DNA of 64,000 nt, from the NCBI GenBank assembly GCA_949126835.1, contig OX421500.1:29305991-29369990 (forward strand). The letters are read 5' to 3'. The position numbers were made by a program, and so were the translations under genes. The notes beneath the pieces were generated by a model. That model searched no databases. It worked only from the letters and a program-made list of their open reading frames with translations, and was not told the DNA's origin. Numbering within the stretch: position 1 is the first letter of the stretch; each line of letters begins with the position of its first letter. This document shows, in pieces, positions 21,631 to 31,874 of the stretch. The DNA is from Anisus vortex. Taxonomy: Eukaryota > Mollusca > Gastropoda > Planorbidae.

Positions 21631-24600
21631 ATGGAGGGGTCCTCAGTGGACATATTAGCAAATTATATAAGTTGTGGTAAGGAGTTGGGATATGCTGGTA
21701 AGGAATTGGATGAGTGGGCGGAGAGAAAATATAAAGAGCATTTAGAAAGAGTAGAAAGGGCTAAAGATAAGGCTAAAGAAAGAGAAGATAAAGATAAAGA
21801 AAGAGAAGATAAGGTTAGAGCTGATGAGATGGAACTAAAGAGATTAGAGAGGGAGGAAAAGGAGAAAGATAGAATTTTTCAGCTAAAAAAGTTAGAATTA
21901 GAAGCTAAAAATAACACTGCAAATGTAAACATTGGAGTCACTAGACCTATTGTTGACCAGGAAATGGCTATTAGAAATAACATGTGCAGATTTACTTTCC
22001 AATTATTTAACGAAAAGGATGGTTCTATTGGTACATTTCTAAAAAAATTTGAAATGGAAATGGAGAGACAAAATTTTTCTTCATGTTATTGGTCTGGACT
22101 ACTGGGAAAATCCTTTACAGGAGATATTCCATCAAAAATTTGTATGGAACAATCAGATTATGCATCTGTCAAGGAACAATTGTTAAGACATTTTGGAAGT
22201 ACAGATGAGGCTTATAGAAAGAAATTTTTTGAAATGACTTTATCAAAGGAAGAAGATCCAAAAAGTTATTTTGACTCATTGACAAGTGCTATGGACAAAT
22301 GGTTAAAATGTGCTAAAATAGAAAAATCATTTGAGGAACTGAAGAATTTTATTATTAGAGATAAGGCAATATATTCACTCGATAAGACTCTCAAAGCATT
22401 CATTCAGGAGAGATCTCCCAAGACTATAGAGGAAATAGTTGACCTGATTAGGAACTATAAATTAGCTCATCCCATGGCACCTACTTCTAAAGGAGAGGAT
22501 TACCAGGATATAATATGCTTTGCTAAAGGCAATGAGAATTTTCAAAGAGGAAGACAATTATCAAGGAGCAAGATGAAGTGTGGTAATTGTGGAAGAAATA
22601 ACCATGTTACTAAGGATTGTAGAGATAAGAGAGATAACACATTGACATGTTTTATATGTAAAAAGAAAGGACATATAGCAAGAAATTGCTTCAGAAGGTC
22701 AAGTTCTGCTGGAAACAATAATAATAATAATAATAGATCTCAGGGATATACACAACAAAGAGATCACAACTCCAGATTTAATCAGAACAGGAATCATTGT
22801 GGAGCTGTGTTATCAAGAAGCAAAGGAATAAAGTTTTTTCCAGGATATGTGGGATTAATACCAGTTTTCGCAGTTCGTGACACGGGAGCCTCTGTCATTG
22901 CAATAAACAGCAAATATGTTCAGTCAAATCAATATACTGGTGAGGTAGCAGATTGTACATCATTTGATGGAAGAGTGATTAAATTAAGGTTGGCCTACAT
23001 TGATATTAGGACACCATATATTACAGGTAGAGTACTGGCTCATGTTATAAATGATGCACCAATAGATTTAATTATTGGAAATGTTGAATCAGTTAAAGAA
23101 TGTACTAGAGAGGAAATAGAAGCATGGGAATTTAATAATAAGCAAGCACAATGTAATGTGATTAATGAATGTAAAGCAAGCAATACTGAAGAAAGTCAGA
23201 CAATGGTGAATAATGAAAAAGACACATCAGTTGATAGTGAATCATTACTGAATGAAAACTTTAATTTGGAAAAATTCAAAAAGGAACAAAGAGAGGATAC
23301 TACATTGGATAGATTATTCAAATCTACAGAGAAAGGAACTACTAATAAGAATAGTGTATGCAAGGTGAAAAATGATACACAACTATTAGTCAGAGAGATA
23401 CTCATAAATGGCAGACAAGTGGAACAAATAGTTGTACCATATAAATATAGAACAGAAATAATGACTAATGCTCATTCTATACCATTGGCTGGTCATATGG
23501 GAGTTGGCAAAACCAAAAACAGAATAATACAACATTACTTTTGGCCTAAAATTTCCAAAGATGTGAAAAGATTTGTTAAACAATGCAAAGTGTGTCAGAT
23601 GAAAGGATCTGGAAGTAATTTTACCAAAGCACCAATACAAACAGGAGTGACTGCAACTAGACCATTTCAGAAGGTAGCCATAGATATCATTGGTTTGATG
23701 CCTATTATGTCTAACAGAGGACATAGATATATTCTTACATTGATTGATATATGTTCAAGGTATGCAGAGGCAGTACCATTAAAGAAAATTGAATCTACAG
23801 ATATAGTGCAAGCATTATATTTAATATTTACTAGAATTGGATTTCCTGAAGAGATAATATCAGATAGAGGAACTCAATTTACATCAAAATTGACTAAGGA
23901 ATTTATGGAAACATTTGGAATAAAGCAGAAATTTACAACACCCTATCATCCACAATGTAATGGAATGTGTGAGAGATTTAACAAAACTCTGAAGGAAATG
24001 TTGTCAAAAGTTAGTAATGAGGATCTAAAGAATTGGGATTTGGCAATTCCATCAATTTTATTTGCATATAGAGAAACTACTCATGATAGTACAGGTTTTT
24101 CACCCTTTGAACTAATATATAGAGGTAATTCAAGAGGTCAGCTTGAGAGAATTGATGCAAAAATAAAATGTCATAGACATAAGAATGAGACAGAAAAAGA
24201 ATTTTGGAAGGATTATTTTTCTAATGATAAATCTGTGGTAGATTGGAAATTGGACATAATTAATCTTGAGAGAAAAGAAGAGGAAAGAGAAAAAAATTGT
24301 CAATTAAATAAAATGAATCTAGGGATGAAAATCATGGAGTTAAATAATGAAGATAGCTTATGTGATAATGTTGTTGATGTAATTAAGAAGGATGATATAG
24401 AAAATGAAAAATCAAAAATCTTAAGTGGAGAACTTAAAGTCATATTGGAAGAACCTAATAGCTTAAATGAAGATTCTATTTGTAGGAGTATATTGGATGA
24501 ATCAAGGATTGTTATTGAAGAGCTAAAGGAGATAGTTGAAGAAGAACAGGTCATATTTGAAACATTAGACTTAAAGGTCATAAGAGAAGTTAGGATACAA

Positions 24601-25317
24601 ATAAAAGAGTCAGAGATCATTAGTAAAGAGTCAGTGATTACAATGAAAGAGTCATTGGAAGTGATAGATAAGAATATAGTTCATGCAATGATTGAGAAAG
24701 AGAAACACTTAGAAATGAGTGATGTGCATAATGAATTTAATGATAAGTGTTTATTGGATAAGGTTGATACAAGAGTATTAAATGGTAAGTCAGTACAAGA
24801 CAGTGTACTAAAGGAGTGTCAGAAGGACCATATGGGAATTGATGATTGTCAGATGGGAGAAATGGCAATTATAGATAATCAGGATATGTTATGTGAAGAT
24901 TGTGAAGAGGAGAAGATAAAGGGGTCTGATATGTTGATTGAAGATTGTCATAAGGAGAAAGATGATTTTAAGTTGTTGTGTAGAGAGTGTTTTGAGAAAA
25001 ATGAAGTGAAGTTTGTGGTGATGGAAACAAATGAAAAAGAGAAAGTGATGGAAATAGCTAAAGGTGAAGAAAACATATACTGTGAATTAGTTTTATTACA
25101 AAGAGAAAAAGATGTAAGTGGTGTGATGGAAAGTAATTGTGGGAGTTTGATTAAGATTATGTCAGAGAAGGGTTGTAGAAGAATGAAGGTGAGTCAGGAA
25201 CTGGTAAGGTTTACATCTTGTAGTATCAGTAAAAATACTAAAGGAGTTGGTGAGGAGTATTTGTTTAAATCTGATAGACCTAATGTTTTTGTAAGAAAAA
25301 AAAATGGTAATTTTTGA
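21631..25317 (+). CDS. Gag-protease-integrase polyprotein with acidic C-terminal tail, no RT
   Basis: Intact frame of 1228 codons from ATG 21631. Residues about 25-95 are a K/E coiled coil; about 120-290 a capsid-like region; CCHC knuckles at about 316-329 (CGNCGRNNHVTKDC) and 338-351 (CFICKKKGHIARNC); an N-rich linker; protease with RDTGASV at about 416. The integrase has a zinc finger (H...H, CKVCQMK at about 652) and a core with SDRGTQFT and E with D-35-E spacing, ending at about 830 (GFSPFELIY). Residues about 845-1228 are an acidic, helix-prone tail with cysteine pairs (LCEDCEEEK, LLCRECFEK) and no RT or RNase H motif. A typical gypsy polyprotein would carry RT-RNase H of roughly 450 residues. 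The tail's function is unknown. Confidence 0.9.
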   Translation: MEGSSVDILANYISCGKELGYAGKELDEWAERKYKEHLERVERAKDKAKEREDKDKEREDKVRADEMELKRLEREEKEKDRIFQLKKLELEAKNNTANVNIGVTRPIVDQEMAIRNNMCRFTFQLFNEKDGSIGTFLKKFEMEMERQNFSSCYWSGLLGKSFTGDIPSKICMEQSDYASVKEQLLRHFGSTDEAYRKKFFEMTLSKEEDPKSYFDSLTSAMDKWLKCAKIEKSFEELKNFIIRDKAIYSLDKTLKAFIQERSPKTIEEIVDLIRNYKLAHPMAPTSKGEDYQDIICFAKGNENFQRGRQLSRSKMKCGNCGRNNHVTKDCRDKRDNTLTCFICKKKGHIARNCFRRSSSAGNNNNNNNRSQGYTQQRDHNSRFNQNRNHCGAVLSRSKGIKFFPGYVGLIPVFAVRDTGASVIAINSKYVQSNQYTGEVADCTSFDGRVIKLRLAYIDIRTPYITGRVLAHVINDAPIDLIIGNVESVKECTREEIEAWEFNNKQAQCNVINECKASNTEESQTMVNNEKDTSVDSESLLNENFNLEKFKKEQREDTTLDRLFKSTEKGTTNKNSVCKVKNDTQLLVREILINGRQVEQIVVPYKYRTEIMTNAHSIPLAGHMGVGKTKNRIIQHYFWPKISKDVKRFVKQCKVCQMKGSGSNFTKAPIQTGVTATRPFQKVAIDIIGLMPIMSNRGHRYILTLIDICSRYAEAVPLKKIESTDIVQALYLIFTRIGFPEEIISDRGTQFTSKLTKEFMETFGIKQKFTTPYHPQCNGMCERFNKTLKEMLSKVSNEDLKNWDLAIPSILFAYRETTHDSTGFSPFELIYRGNSRGQLERIDAKIKCHRHKNETEKEFWKDYFSNDKSVVDWKLDIINLERKEEEREKNCQLNKMNLGMKIMELNNEDSLCDNVVDVIKKDDIENEKSKILSGELKVILEEPNSLNEDSICRSILDESRIVIEELKEIVEEEQVIFETLDLKVIREVRIQIKESEIISKESVITMKESLEVIDKNIVHAMIEKEKHLEMSDVHNEFNDKCLLDKVDTRVLNGKSVQDSVLKECQKDHMGIDDCQMGEMAIIDNQDMLCEDCEEEKIKGSDMLIEDCHKEKDDFKLLCRECFEKNEVKFVVMETNEKEKVMEIAKGEENIYCELVLLQREKDVSGVMESNCGSLIKIMSEKGCRRMKVSQELVRFTSCSISKNTKGVGEEYLFKSDRPNVFVRKKNGNF

Positions 25318-26624
25318 ATTATTATTTCAAAGAATTGACTTGGTGTTGACTATGCATAAAAATGGTTTATGGTGAATGGATTTGTGGTATAATTATAACT
25401 TGGGAAAATATATATATTCTGGTTTTGTAGTGGTGAGGAACAAGAATTGAGAATATCTATGATACAATACTATAGATTTGGTATAATAGTATGTAAATAG
25501 TAAATGGAAAACACTCATGGTTATTAAAGTGGTTGAAAAAAAAAGGTGACTAATTTGATGTTTAGATGTGGTGTTTAATGTGTGCTGTTTGATACGTAAT
25601 CACCAGTTTGGAACGCGGTTAAAAAATTATTTTTCATGTAAATATAAAGTATAGATACGGTGTTAATGAAATATTGATTTTTTCCAAAGGTTCTGGACGA
25701 GAAATGGTTCTACAACTGAAGCACGGTGATTCAAGCACAACGTACCATTTGTAAGTGAGAGATGTTCTATCACGTCCTCACATTATCGTGAACGGTTTTT
25801 ATGGACACCATATCAAACGCAAACATGAGGACATCATATGAAGAGTACATTTATGGTGCTAACATGGAATCGAGGTCATGTCATCGCTATATCAAGGTAT
25901 ATTGACATAATCAACATAGAATCAAGGTCATGTCGTTGCATGATTAAGGTACATTTACATTGTCAACGCAGAATGAAGGTCATGTCATCAACATATGGAG
26001 GAATCAACAGATCAACACGTTATTGATAACATTATACATTTTTTTTGGTTTATGACCAATTCAACACTATATTGCTTACAGACAGACAGCTCGTGGTTAA
26101 GTATTCAATGGTAAATTCTTGAGATGTATCTGTGAACAATGCATTGTAATTATTGTTGTGACATTATTGGAACTATTTTATCAAGGTGTTGAAACTCTAC
26201 AGGATGGATAATCTACAAAGGACCTATGAAATATTCAATAAATGTATTGTTGGACGTTCAGAAGAGGAAGGTTGCAATGATATTACATGGACCAGTATGA
26301 ACTGTTGTGTTCGGATTTGATATTTATAATGTTGGTTTGTGTATTTCAGTGATACAGGACAGGATATACTTTGAAACATTATGGACATAGATATTAGTGA
26401 AAGTTATTGGTTAATATATTAATATATTGATGAAATTGTTGGTTTTGTTAAAGGTTATTTGTGTTGCATAAATTATTTTAATATGCATGATAATTATGAT
26501 TATTTATATAATTATATGATTAAAGACAGGGGATTAAGGATATATATATATTTAATTTTATCAAAGTATTTGACGGAGATAGGGATTTTATTTTAAGAAA
26601 TTTGTATGACAAATTTAAAGGGTC
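25318..26624 (+). other. 3' noncoding region of the RT-less element
   Basis: About 1.3 kb, no RT-like frame. A loosely repeated block, GAATCGAGGTCATGTCATCG and AATCAAGGTCATGTCGTTGC and AATGAAGGTCATGTCATCAA, recurs at about 25868, 25920 and 25972 (about 52-bp spacing). Confidence 0.55.
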
Positions 26625-26634
26625 GATGGGGGAA
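26625..26634 (+). promoter_or_regulatory. polypurine tract
   Basis: GATGGGGGAA directly before the 3' LTR, preceded by AAAGGGTC. This is the expected position and composition for plus-strand priming. Confidence 0.65.
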
Positions 26635-26995
26635 TGTGAGGATTTAAAATATAGATAGTTGTTTTATGGGACAATTTTTATAATCTCTAACCCGGTGTTA
26701 ATGTATGGAATAAACGAGTGACGTTTTACGATAGAAACAATGACGTAGGAGTTAGATTGAACGTAGCGTAGATTTGGTAGTAAAGACAGACGACCTAAGA
26801 ATTTGGTGGTGGAAAGACGTTTTTCAGACTAGGCTATAGAAACTGTGGAGTATTTGAATTCATCTTGTACATAAATTGCATTAAATATTGAGTTCTCAGT
26901 TTTACTACAAGCCGGCAGTTTGTTCATTGATTATTAATATATAATGTGATCTCCCTGAGAGTTTTATACATAGTAATTACAAAATAACGGTCACA
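26635..26995 (+). repeat. 3' LTR, 361 bp
   Basis: Same start and end as 20123-20483, two substitutions seen. It is followed by GGTAG and then satellite. Confidence 0.95.
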
Positions 26996-28770
26996 GGTAG
27001 TAAAGAAAGTAAGTGGTGTATAGGTGGATTGATGGGTAGTAAAGAATGTAAGTAGTGTATAGGTTGATTGATGGGTAGTAAAGAATGTAAGTAGTGTATA
27101 GGTTGATTGATGGTAGTAATAAAAGTAAGTAGTGTATAGGTTGATTGATGGGTAGTAAAGAATGTAAGTGAATAATATGTGCTTTGATGGGTAGTAAAGA
27201 AAGTAAGTGGTGTATTGGTGGATTGATGGGTAGTAAAGAATGTAAGTGAATAATATGTGCATTGATGGGTAGTAAAGAATGTAAGTGAATATTATGTGGA
27301 TTGATGGGTAGTAAAGAAAGTAAGTGGTGTATAGGTGGATTGATGGGTAGTAAAGAATGTAAGTGAATAATATGTGGATTGATGGGTAGTAAAGAATGTA
27401 AGTAGTGTATAGGTTGATTGATGGGTAGTAATGAATGTAAGTAGTGTATAGGTTGATTGATGGGTAGTAAAGAAAGTAAGTGGTGTATAAGTGGATTGAT
27501 GGGTAGTAATGAATGTAAGTAGTGTATAGGTTGATTGATGGGTAGTAAAGAAAGTAAGTGGTGTATAAGTGGATTGATGGGTAGTAAAGAAGATAAGTAG
27601 TGGTTAGGTGGATTGATGGGTAGTAAGGAATGTAAGTAGTGTATAGGTAGATTGATGGGTAGTAAAGAATGTAAGTAAATAATATGTGGATTGATGGGTA
27701 GTAAAAAAAGTAAGTAGTGTATAGGTGGATTGATGTATTGTAAAGAATGTAAGTGAATAATATGTAGATTGATGGGTAGTAAAGAAAGTAAGTGGTGTAT
27801 AGGTGGATTGATGGGTAGTAAAGAATGTAAGTAGTGTATATGTGGATTGATGGGTAGTAAAGAAAGTAAGTGGTGTATAGTAGGATTGATGGGTAGTAAA
27901 GAATGTAAGTAGTGTATAGGTTGATTGATGGGTAGTGAAGAATATAAGTAGTGTATAGGTTGATTGATGGGTAGTAAAGAATGTAAGTAGTGTATAGGTT
28001 GATTGATGGGTAGTAAAGAATGTAAGTGAATAATATGTAGATTGATGGGTAGTAAAGAAAGTAAGTGGTGTATAGTTGGATTGATGGGTAGTAAAGAAAG
28101 TAAGTGGTGTATAGGTTGATTGATGGGTAGTAAAGAAAGTAAGTAGTGTATAGGTTGATTGATGGGTAGTAAAGAAAGTAAGTGGTGTATAGGTGGATTG
28201 ATGGGTAGTAAAGAATGTAAGTAGTGTATAGGTTGATTGATGGGTAGTAAAGAATGTAAGTAGTGTATAGGTTGATTGATGGTAGTAATAAAAGTAAGTA
28301 GTGTATAGGTTGATTGATGGGTAGTAAAGAATGTAAGTAGTGTATAGGTCGATTGATGGGTAGTAAAGAATGTAAGTAGTGTATAGGTTGATTGATGGGT
28401 AGTAAAGAATGTAAGTAGTTTATAGGTTGATTGATGGGTAGTAAAGAAAGTAAGTAGTGTATATGTGGATTGATGGGTAGTAAAGAATGTAAGTAGTGTA
28501 TAGGTTGATTGAATGGTAGTAAAGAATGTAAGTAGTGTATAGGTTGATTGATGGGTAGTAAAGAATGTAAGTAGTGTATAGGTTGATTGATGGGTAGTAA
28601 AGAATGTAAGTAGTGTATAGGTTGATTGATGGGTAGTAAAGAATGTAAGTAGTAAGTAGTGGATATGGGGATTGATGAATAATAAAGGAGGTAAGTTGGG
28701 TATAGGTGGATTGATGGGCTGTAAATAATGTAAGTGAATAATATGTGGATTGATGGGTAGTAAAGAAGAT
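26996..28770. repeat. 39-bp satellite array, continued, about 45 copies
   Basis: Continuation of the array after the gypsy insertion. The variant GTGCATTGATGG at 27257 also occurs at 17845 and 19171. After removing the insertion the spacings are about 1326 and 1208 bp, consistent with a repeating block of 31-34 units. The 637-codon and 617-codon minus-strand frames here are repeat artefacts. The array ends where a LINE is inserted at 28771. Confidence 0.95.
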
Positions 28771-29023
28771 GGCAGACAAGGGAACGCTCCCCAGATATGG
28801 AGGGTACCAGGGAAATAAAATACCCGGGGCGTACCAAAAATCAACAGCCACAGTGCACATGACCATGCCTGTGTCCTGTGATAAACTGTAGGAACTGCAT
28901 TCCTTGCATGGACAGACTGGACCTGTCAAAATTCGCGGAAGACTCCCATTTCTAGGTCCAACGGGAATAAAGGCGCGGACAGCAACACACCATGGAGTGT
29001 CAGATAAGGCACAGTGAGGCCAC

Positions 29024-29483
29024 AACAGACCACTGTAGGCCATCCACTGCATCCCAAGCTATCTCTAACAACAGACCACTGTAGGCCAGCCACTGCATCC
29101 CAAGCTACCTCTAACAACAGACCACTGTAGGCCATCCACTGCATCCCAAGCTACCTCTAACAACAGACCACTGTAGGCCATCCACTGCATCCCAAGCTAT
29201 CTCTAACAACAGACCACTGTAGGCTATCCACTGCATCCCAAGCTACCTCTAACAACAGACCACTGTAGGCCATCCACTGCATCCCAAGCTACCTCTAACA
29301 ACAGACCACTGTAGGCCATCCACTGCATCCCAAGCTACCTCTAACAACAGACCACTGTAGGCCATCCACTGCATCCCAAGCTACCTCTAACAACAGACCA
29401 CTGTAGGCCATCCACTGCATCCCAAGCTACCTCTAACAACAGACCACTGTAGGCCATCCACTGCATCCCAAGCTATCTCTAAC
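29024..29483. repeat. 46-bp minisatellite, exactly 10 copies
   Basis: The unit begins AACAGACCACTGTAGGCCAT and ends with a TCTAAC block, starting at 29024 and every 46 bp until 29483. Copies differ by single bases (GCCAGCC, GGCTATC, GCTATCT or GCTACCT). It lies in the 5' region of the LINE. Overlapping open frames are artefacts. Confidence 0.95.
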
Positions 29484-29829
29484 CGTCTGGACATTGTCTT
29501 GCCGTTGGAATGCGATAGACGGGACGAGAGAGTGATGCTGACGACCTGCGCAACTCTCCCTCACTTTAATCAAAATAAAGCGCACGTTACGTCTCCAAAT
29601 GCAATCAAAAGTCCTGTGGCGATGGGCAAGTGGCGAAGCAGCAGGTGAGGATACACTGGAAGATGTAGTCACAAACCTGCACGCAGGCGGCTCAGGGCGT
29701 TGGGTCGCTCTTTGTTGAAACCGAAGCAGCAAAAAAATTCGTCAGCCCCCTGGGTGTCTGAGCAGCCATATTTAGGAATCACTCTGCTCACCTCCATGGA
29801 GGAAAAGGCTAGAAAAGCGCACTTAAAAA

Positions 29830-30010
29830 TAGTCTGCTTCACTTTCCTCGGCCAGCCTACTGCAGCTGGTAAGGATCCCATTTCTGTGGTCGTTAAACAG
29901 TTTCACGATAGCATGATGGCCAAAGTAATGGCAAATGGTGAAGAGTCAAGATCTTTTTCTGTAACAAATGGGGTATAACAAGAATGTGTTCTTGCACCTA
30001 CCCTCTCTAG
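29830..30010 (+). pseudogene. LINE reverse transcriptase fragment, before the hAT insertion
   Basis: The plus strand reads VVKQFHDSMMAKV, then FSVTNGV, a stop (TAA at about 29978), and ECVLAPTLFS. This is the RT region before the catalytic FADD box. Expected upstream RT blocks are missing, so the copy carries internal deletions. It is interrupted at 30010 by the hAT element and resumes at 31875. Confidence 0.7.
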
Positions 30011-30392
30011 CAGGGCTGCGGAGTCGGTAGATAAATGTTCCGACTCCGACTCCTCAGTTTTTTTTTACTTCCGACTCCGACTCCCCGACTCCGACTCCTT
30101 TGTTTTATTATGCGAATGTATTATGTACATTTCTTGAAGTAAAGAAAGGCAACATGCATCTACATGTCATTGCCACAGGTACAATTGGCTGAGATTTACT
30201 GTATTTAATTTTAAATATTCATGGGCCCCCTAAGCTCTTGTTGGCCCTTGTACGGCGTACCGGCTGTACCCCTCTCGTGGGGCCTGATCAGTAGAGGTCA
30301 CGATGGGCGACTCCAATGGGGCAAACGGTTAATCCCTTACCATTCAGAGGCTAGGTTACACATGGGCACTGCGTTCCCTGTAACAGAAGAAC

Positions 30393-30917
30393 TAGTGATG
30401 TTAAAACCGGTTATCTGTTCTATAAAACCGGTTTAAAACCGGATTTTGGTCCCCCCCCTCCCATCACTCCCCGCGCAATGTCACAAGTCACATGCTGGAA
30501 AAGTCAAATGTGCGTAGTTTTGAAGGTATATTTGAAAAATACTTCAAACTTAATTAGTGTTTGCAGGGCATTCAAGGGGTTACTTTGTGTGAATACAATA
30601 TGATTTTGAACACTTTACCATAAAATTCTTTAGAACTAAAAAAAATCTGGGCTAATTGATTAAAACCGATAATAGCTTTCAATTTTTCAATAGTGATAAT
30701 CAAATTACGGATTATCGTTGACCATAATATTAAGAAGCATATGAAGAGGCATATATTTATGGTAACTTGTAAAATAATATGTTGAAAGAGAATTAAAAGA
30801 ATGTGTATTTAATAGTGCCGTTAATAATAAAGCACAGACGCTGTGTTTTGAAAATCAAAACCGGTTTTCGGTTTCCAAACCGGAATCCGGTATTCCAGTT
30901 TTCGTTTAACATCCCTA
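30393..30917. mobile_element. nested Ac-like hAT fragment
   Basis: The left end TAGTGATGTTAAAACCGG and right end, read inverted, TAGGGATGTTAAACGAAAAC are imperfect inverted repeats with AACCGG-rich interiors. They belong to the same group as 5225 and 7746. No coding frame. The duplication at its flanks is unclear. Confidence 0.5.
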
Positions 30918-31182
30918 AGCAGAAAACAACACTATGAAAAGTATAAATATTGCCGCTTCTTATTGTGCATTGCGTGCGTAGCGCATTTATAAGTCGTAAA
31001 GGCGGCATTTTTTGTAGGCCTATTGAACGCAAGAATCATTAAATGTGTACAAGTCTCTCTAGGCCTCTAATAAAGGTATGCATCTACACTAGTAGCTTAA
31101 TATGCTTTTTATTTAGGACCTAAGGCCTAGGCCAATAGTCTACTAGGGCAGTGATGAGCATTCCGAGAAATGCGAAATGTGA

Positions 31183-31430
31183 AGCCGGCTGGCCGTGTGG
31201 TTAGCTCATCGGACTGTCAACCAAAAAACCACCTGACATGTCTCGGGTTCTATCCCCGCCACCGGCAGATCCCTGTCGCCCTACAGCAGTTTTGGGACTA
31301 GATGACGTTAATATTTAGTTTTTATCACGAGCGCTTAACTGGCAGCAGTGAAACCTCTCACAGATTAATAGTCTTCTAGAACGCACTGAGCATGCTAAAA
31401 TAGAATGGATAGAAGCGCTATATAAATAAC

Positions 31431-31461
<31 letters not shown>
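31183..31461 (+). mobile_element. tRNA-derived SINE with ATT tail
   Basis: The head GCCGGCTGGCCGTGTGGTTA with GCTCATCGGACTGTCAACC is tRNA-like (box A), and CTCGGGTTCTATCCCC is a box B. The body follows and the 3' end reads GAAGCGCTATATAAATAACC, then an ATT repeat to about 31461. The 3' end resembles the LINE tail at 400-467. It lies inside the hAT at 30011. Confidence 0.8.
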
Positions 31462-31463
<2 letters not shown>

Positions 31464-31874
31464 AACCGCGCGTACCATGTCATAGCATTTGAAATTATTA
31501 CAAACAATTTTAATGGTAATTAGTAATTTGGGCACTTGTGTAGCGTCATCAATACCGGCGCCGTGCAGTCTATATGACGTTTAGTCAAAAGACGCGTTTT
31601 AAATTAGTTCAATAGACTTTTTTGTGTGTGTCGACCCGCTATAGTATGACAATATGGATAGGAACTTCAGTAAGGATGGGGACTTAGAGGAAGAAACAGA
31701 TACTTTACTTTCTCATATCACTAATGTCTGTAGGCCTATTGATCGGTTGTTTAAAATAAATGAAGCCCGGCCTTTTTGCAATCTAAATTTAGTAGGAGTC
31801 CGAGTCGAAGTCGGTGCATTATTTGCTGACTCCGACTCCAGGTACCCTAAATTTCCTCCGACTCCACAGCCCTG

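Larger units (their letters stand above)
20123..26995 (+). mobile_element. young RT-less Ty3/gypsy element (Gag-PR-INT), 6.87 kb
   Basis: LTRs at 20123-20483 and 26635-26995 (361 bp each) with two differences that I can see. A perfect 5-bp duplication GGTAG flanks it (20118-20122 and 26996-27000). It inserted into the 39-bp satellite. It holds a primer-site-like sequence, one intact 1228-codon frame with Gag, protease and integrase, and a polypurine tract. No reverse transcriptase or RNase H motif is found anywhere between the LTRs. It must have used RT supplied by another element. Confidence 0.9.
30011..31874. mobile_element. non-autonomous hAT element, 1.86 kb
   Basis: Inverted ends CAGGGCTGCGGAGTCGG (30011) and, read inverted, CAGGGCTGTGGAGTCGG (31874). 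Flanks CTCTCTAG (30003-30010) and CTCTTTAG (31875-31882) form an 8-bp duplication with one change. The ends carry repeated CCGACTCCGACTCC on the left and TCCGACTCCA on the right. It carries no transposase. Inside are an Ac-like pair of ends (30393-30917) and a SINE (31183-31461). Confidence 0.85.

Noticed and set aside
26924..28844. 637-codon and 617-codon minus-strand frames
   Set aside because: Same satellite artefact in two overlapping frames, running into LTR and LINE sequence at their ends.
29024..29483. CRISPR-like array
   Set aside because: The 46-bp units are adjacent and near-identical throughout with no unique spacers, and the DNA is eukaryotic.
31183..31265. Functional tRNA gene
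   Set aside because: Box A and box B-like sequences are present but the cloverleaf is imperfect, and it is followed by a SINE body and ATT tail.
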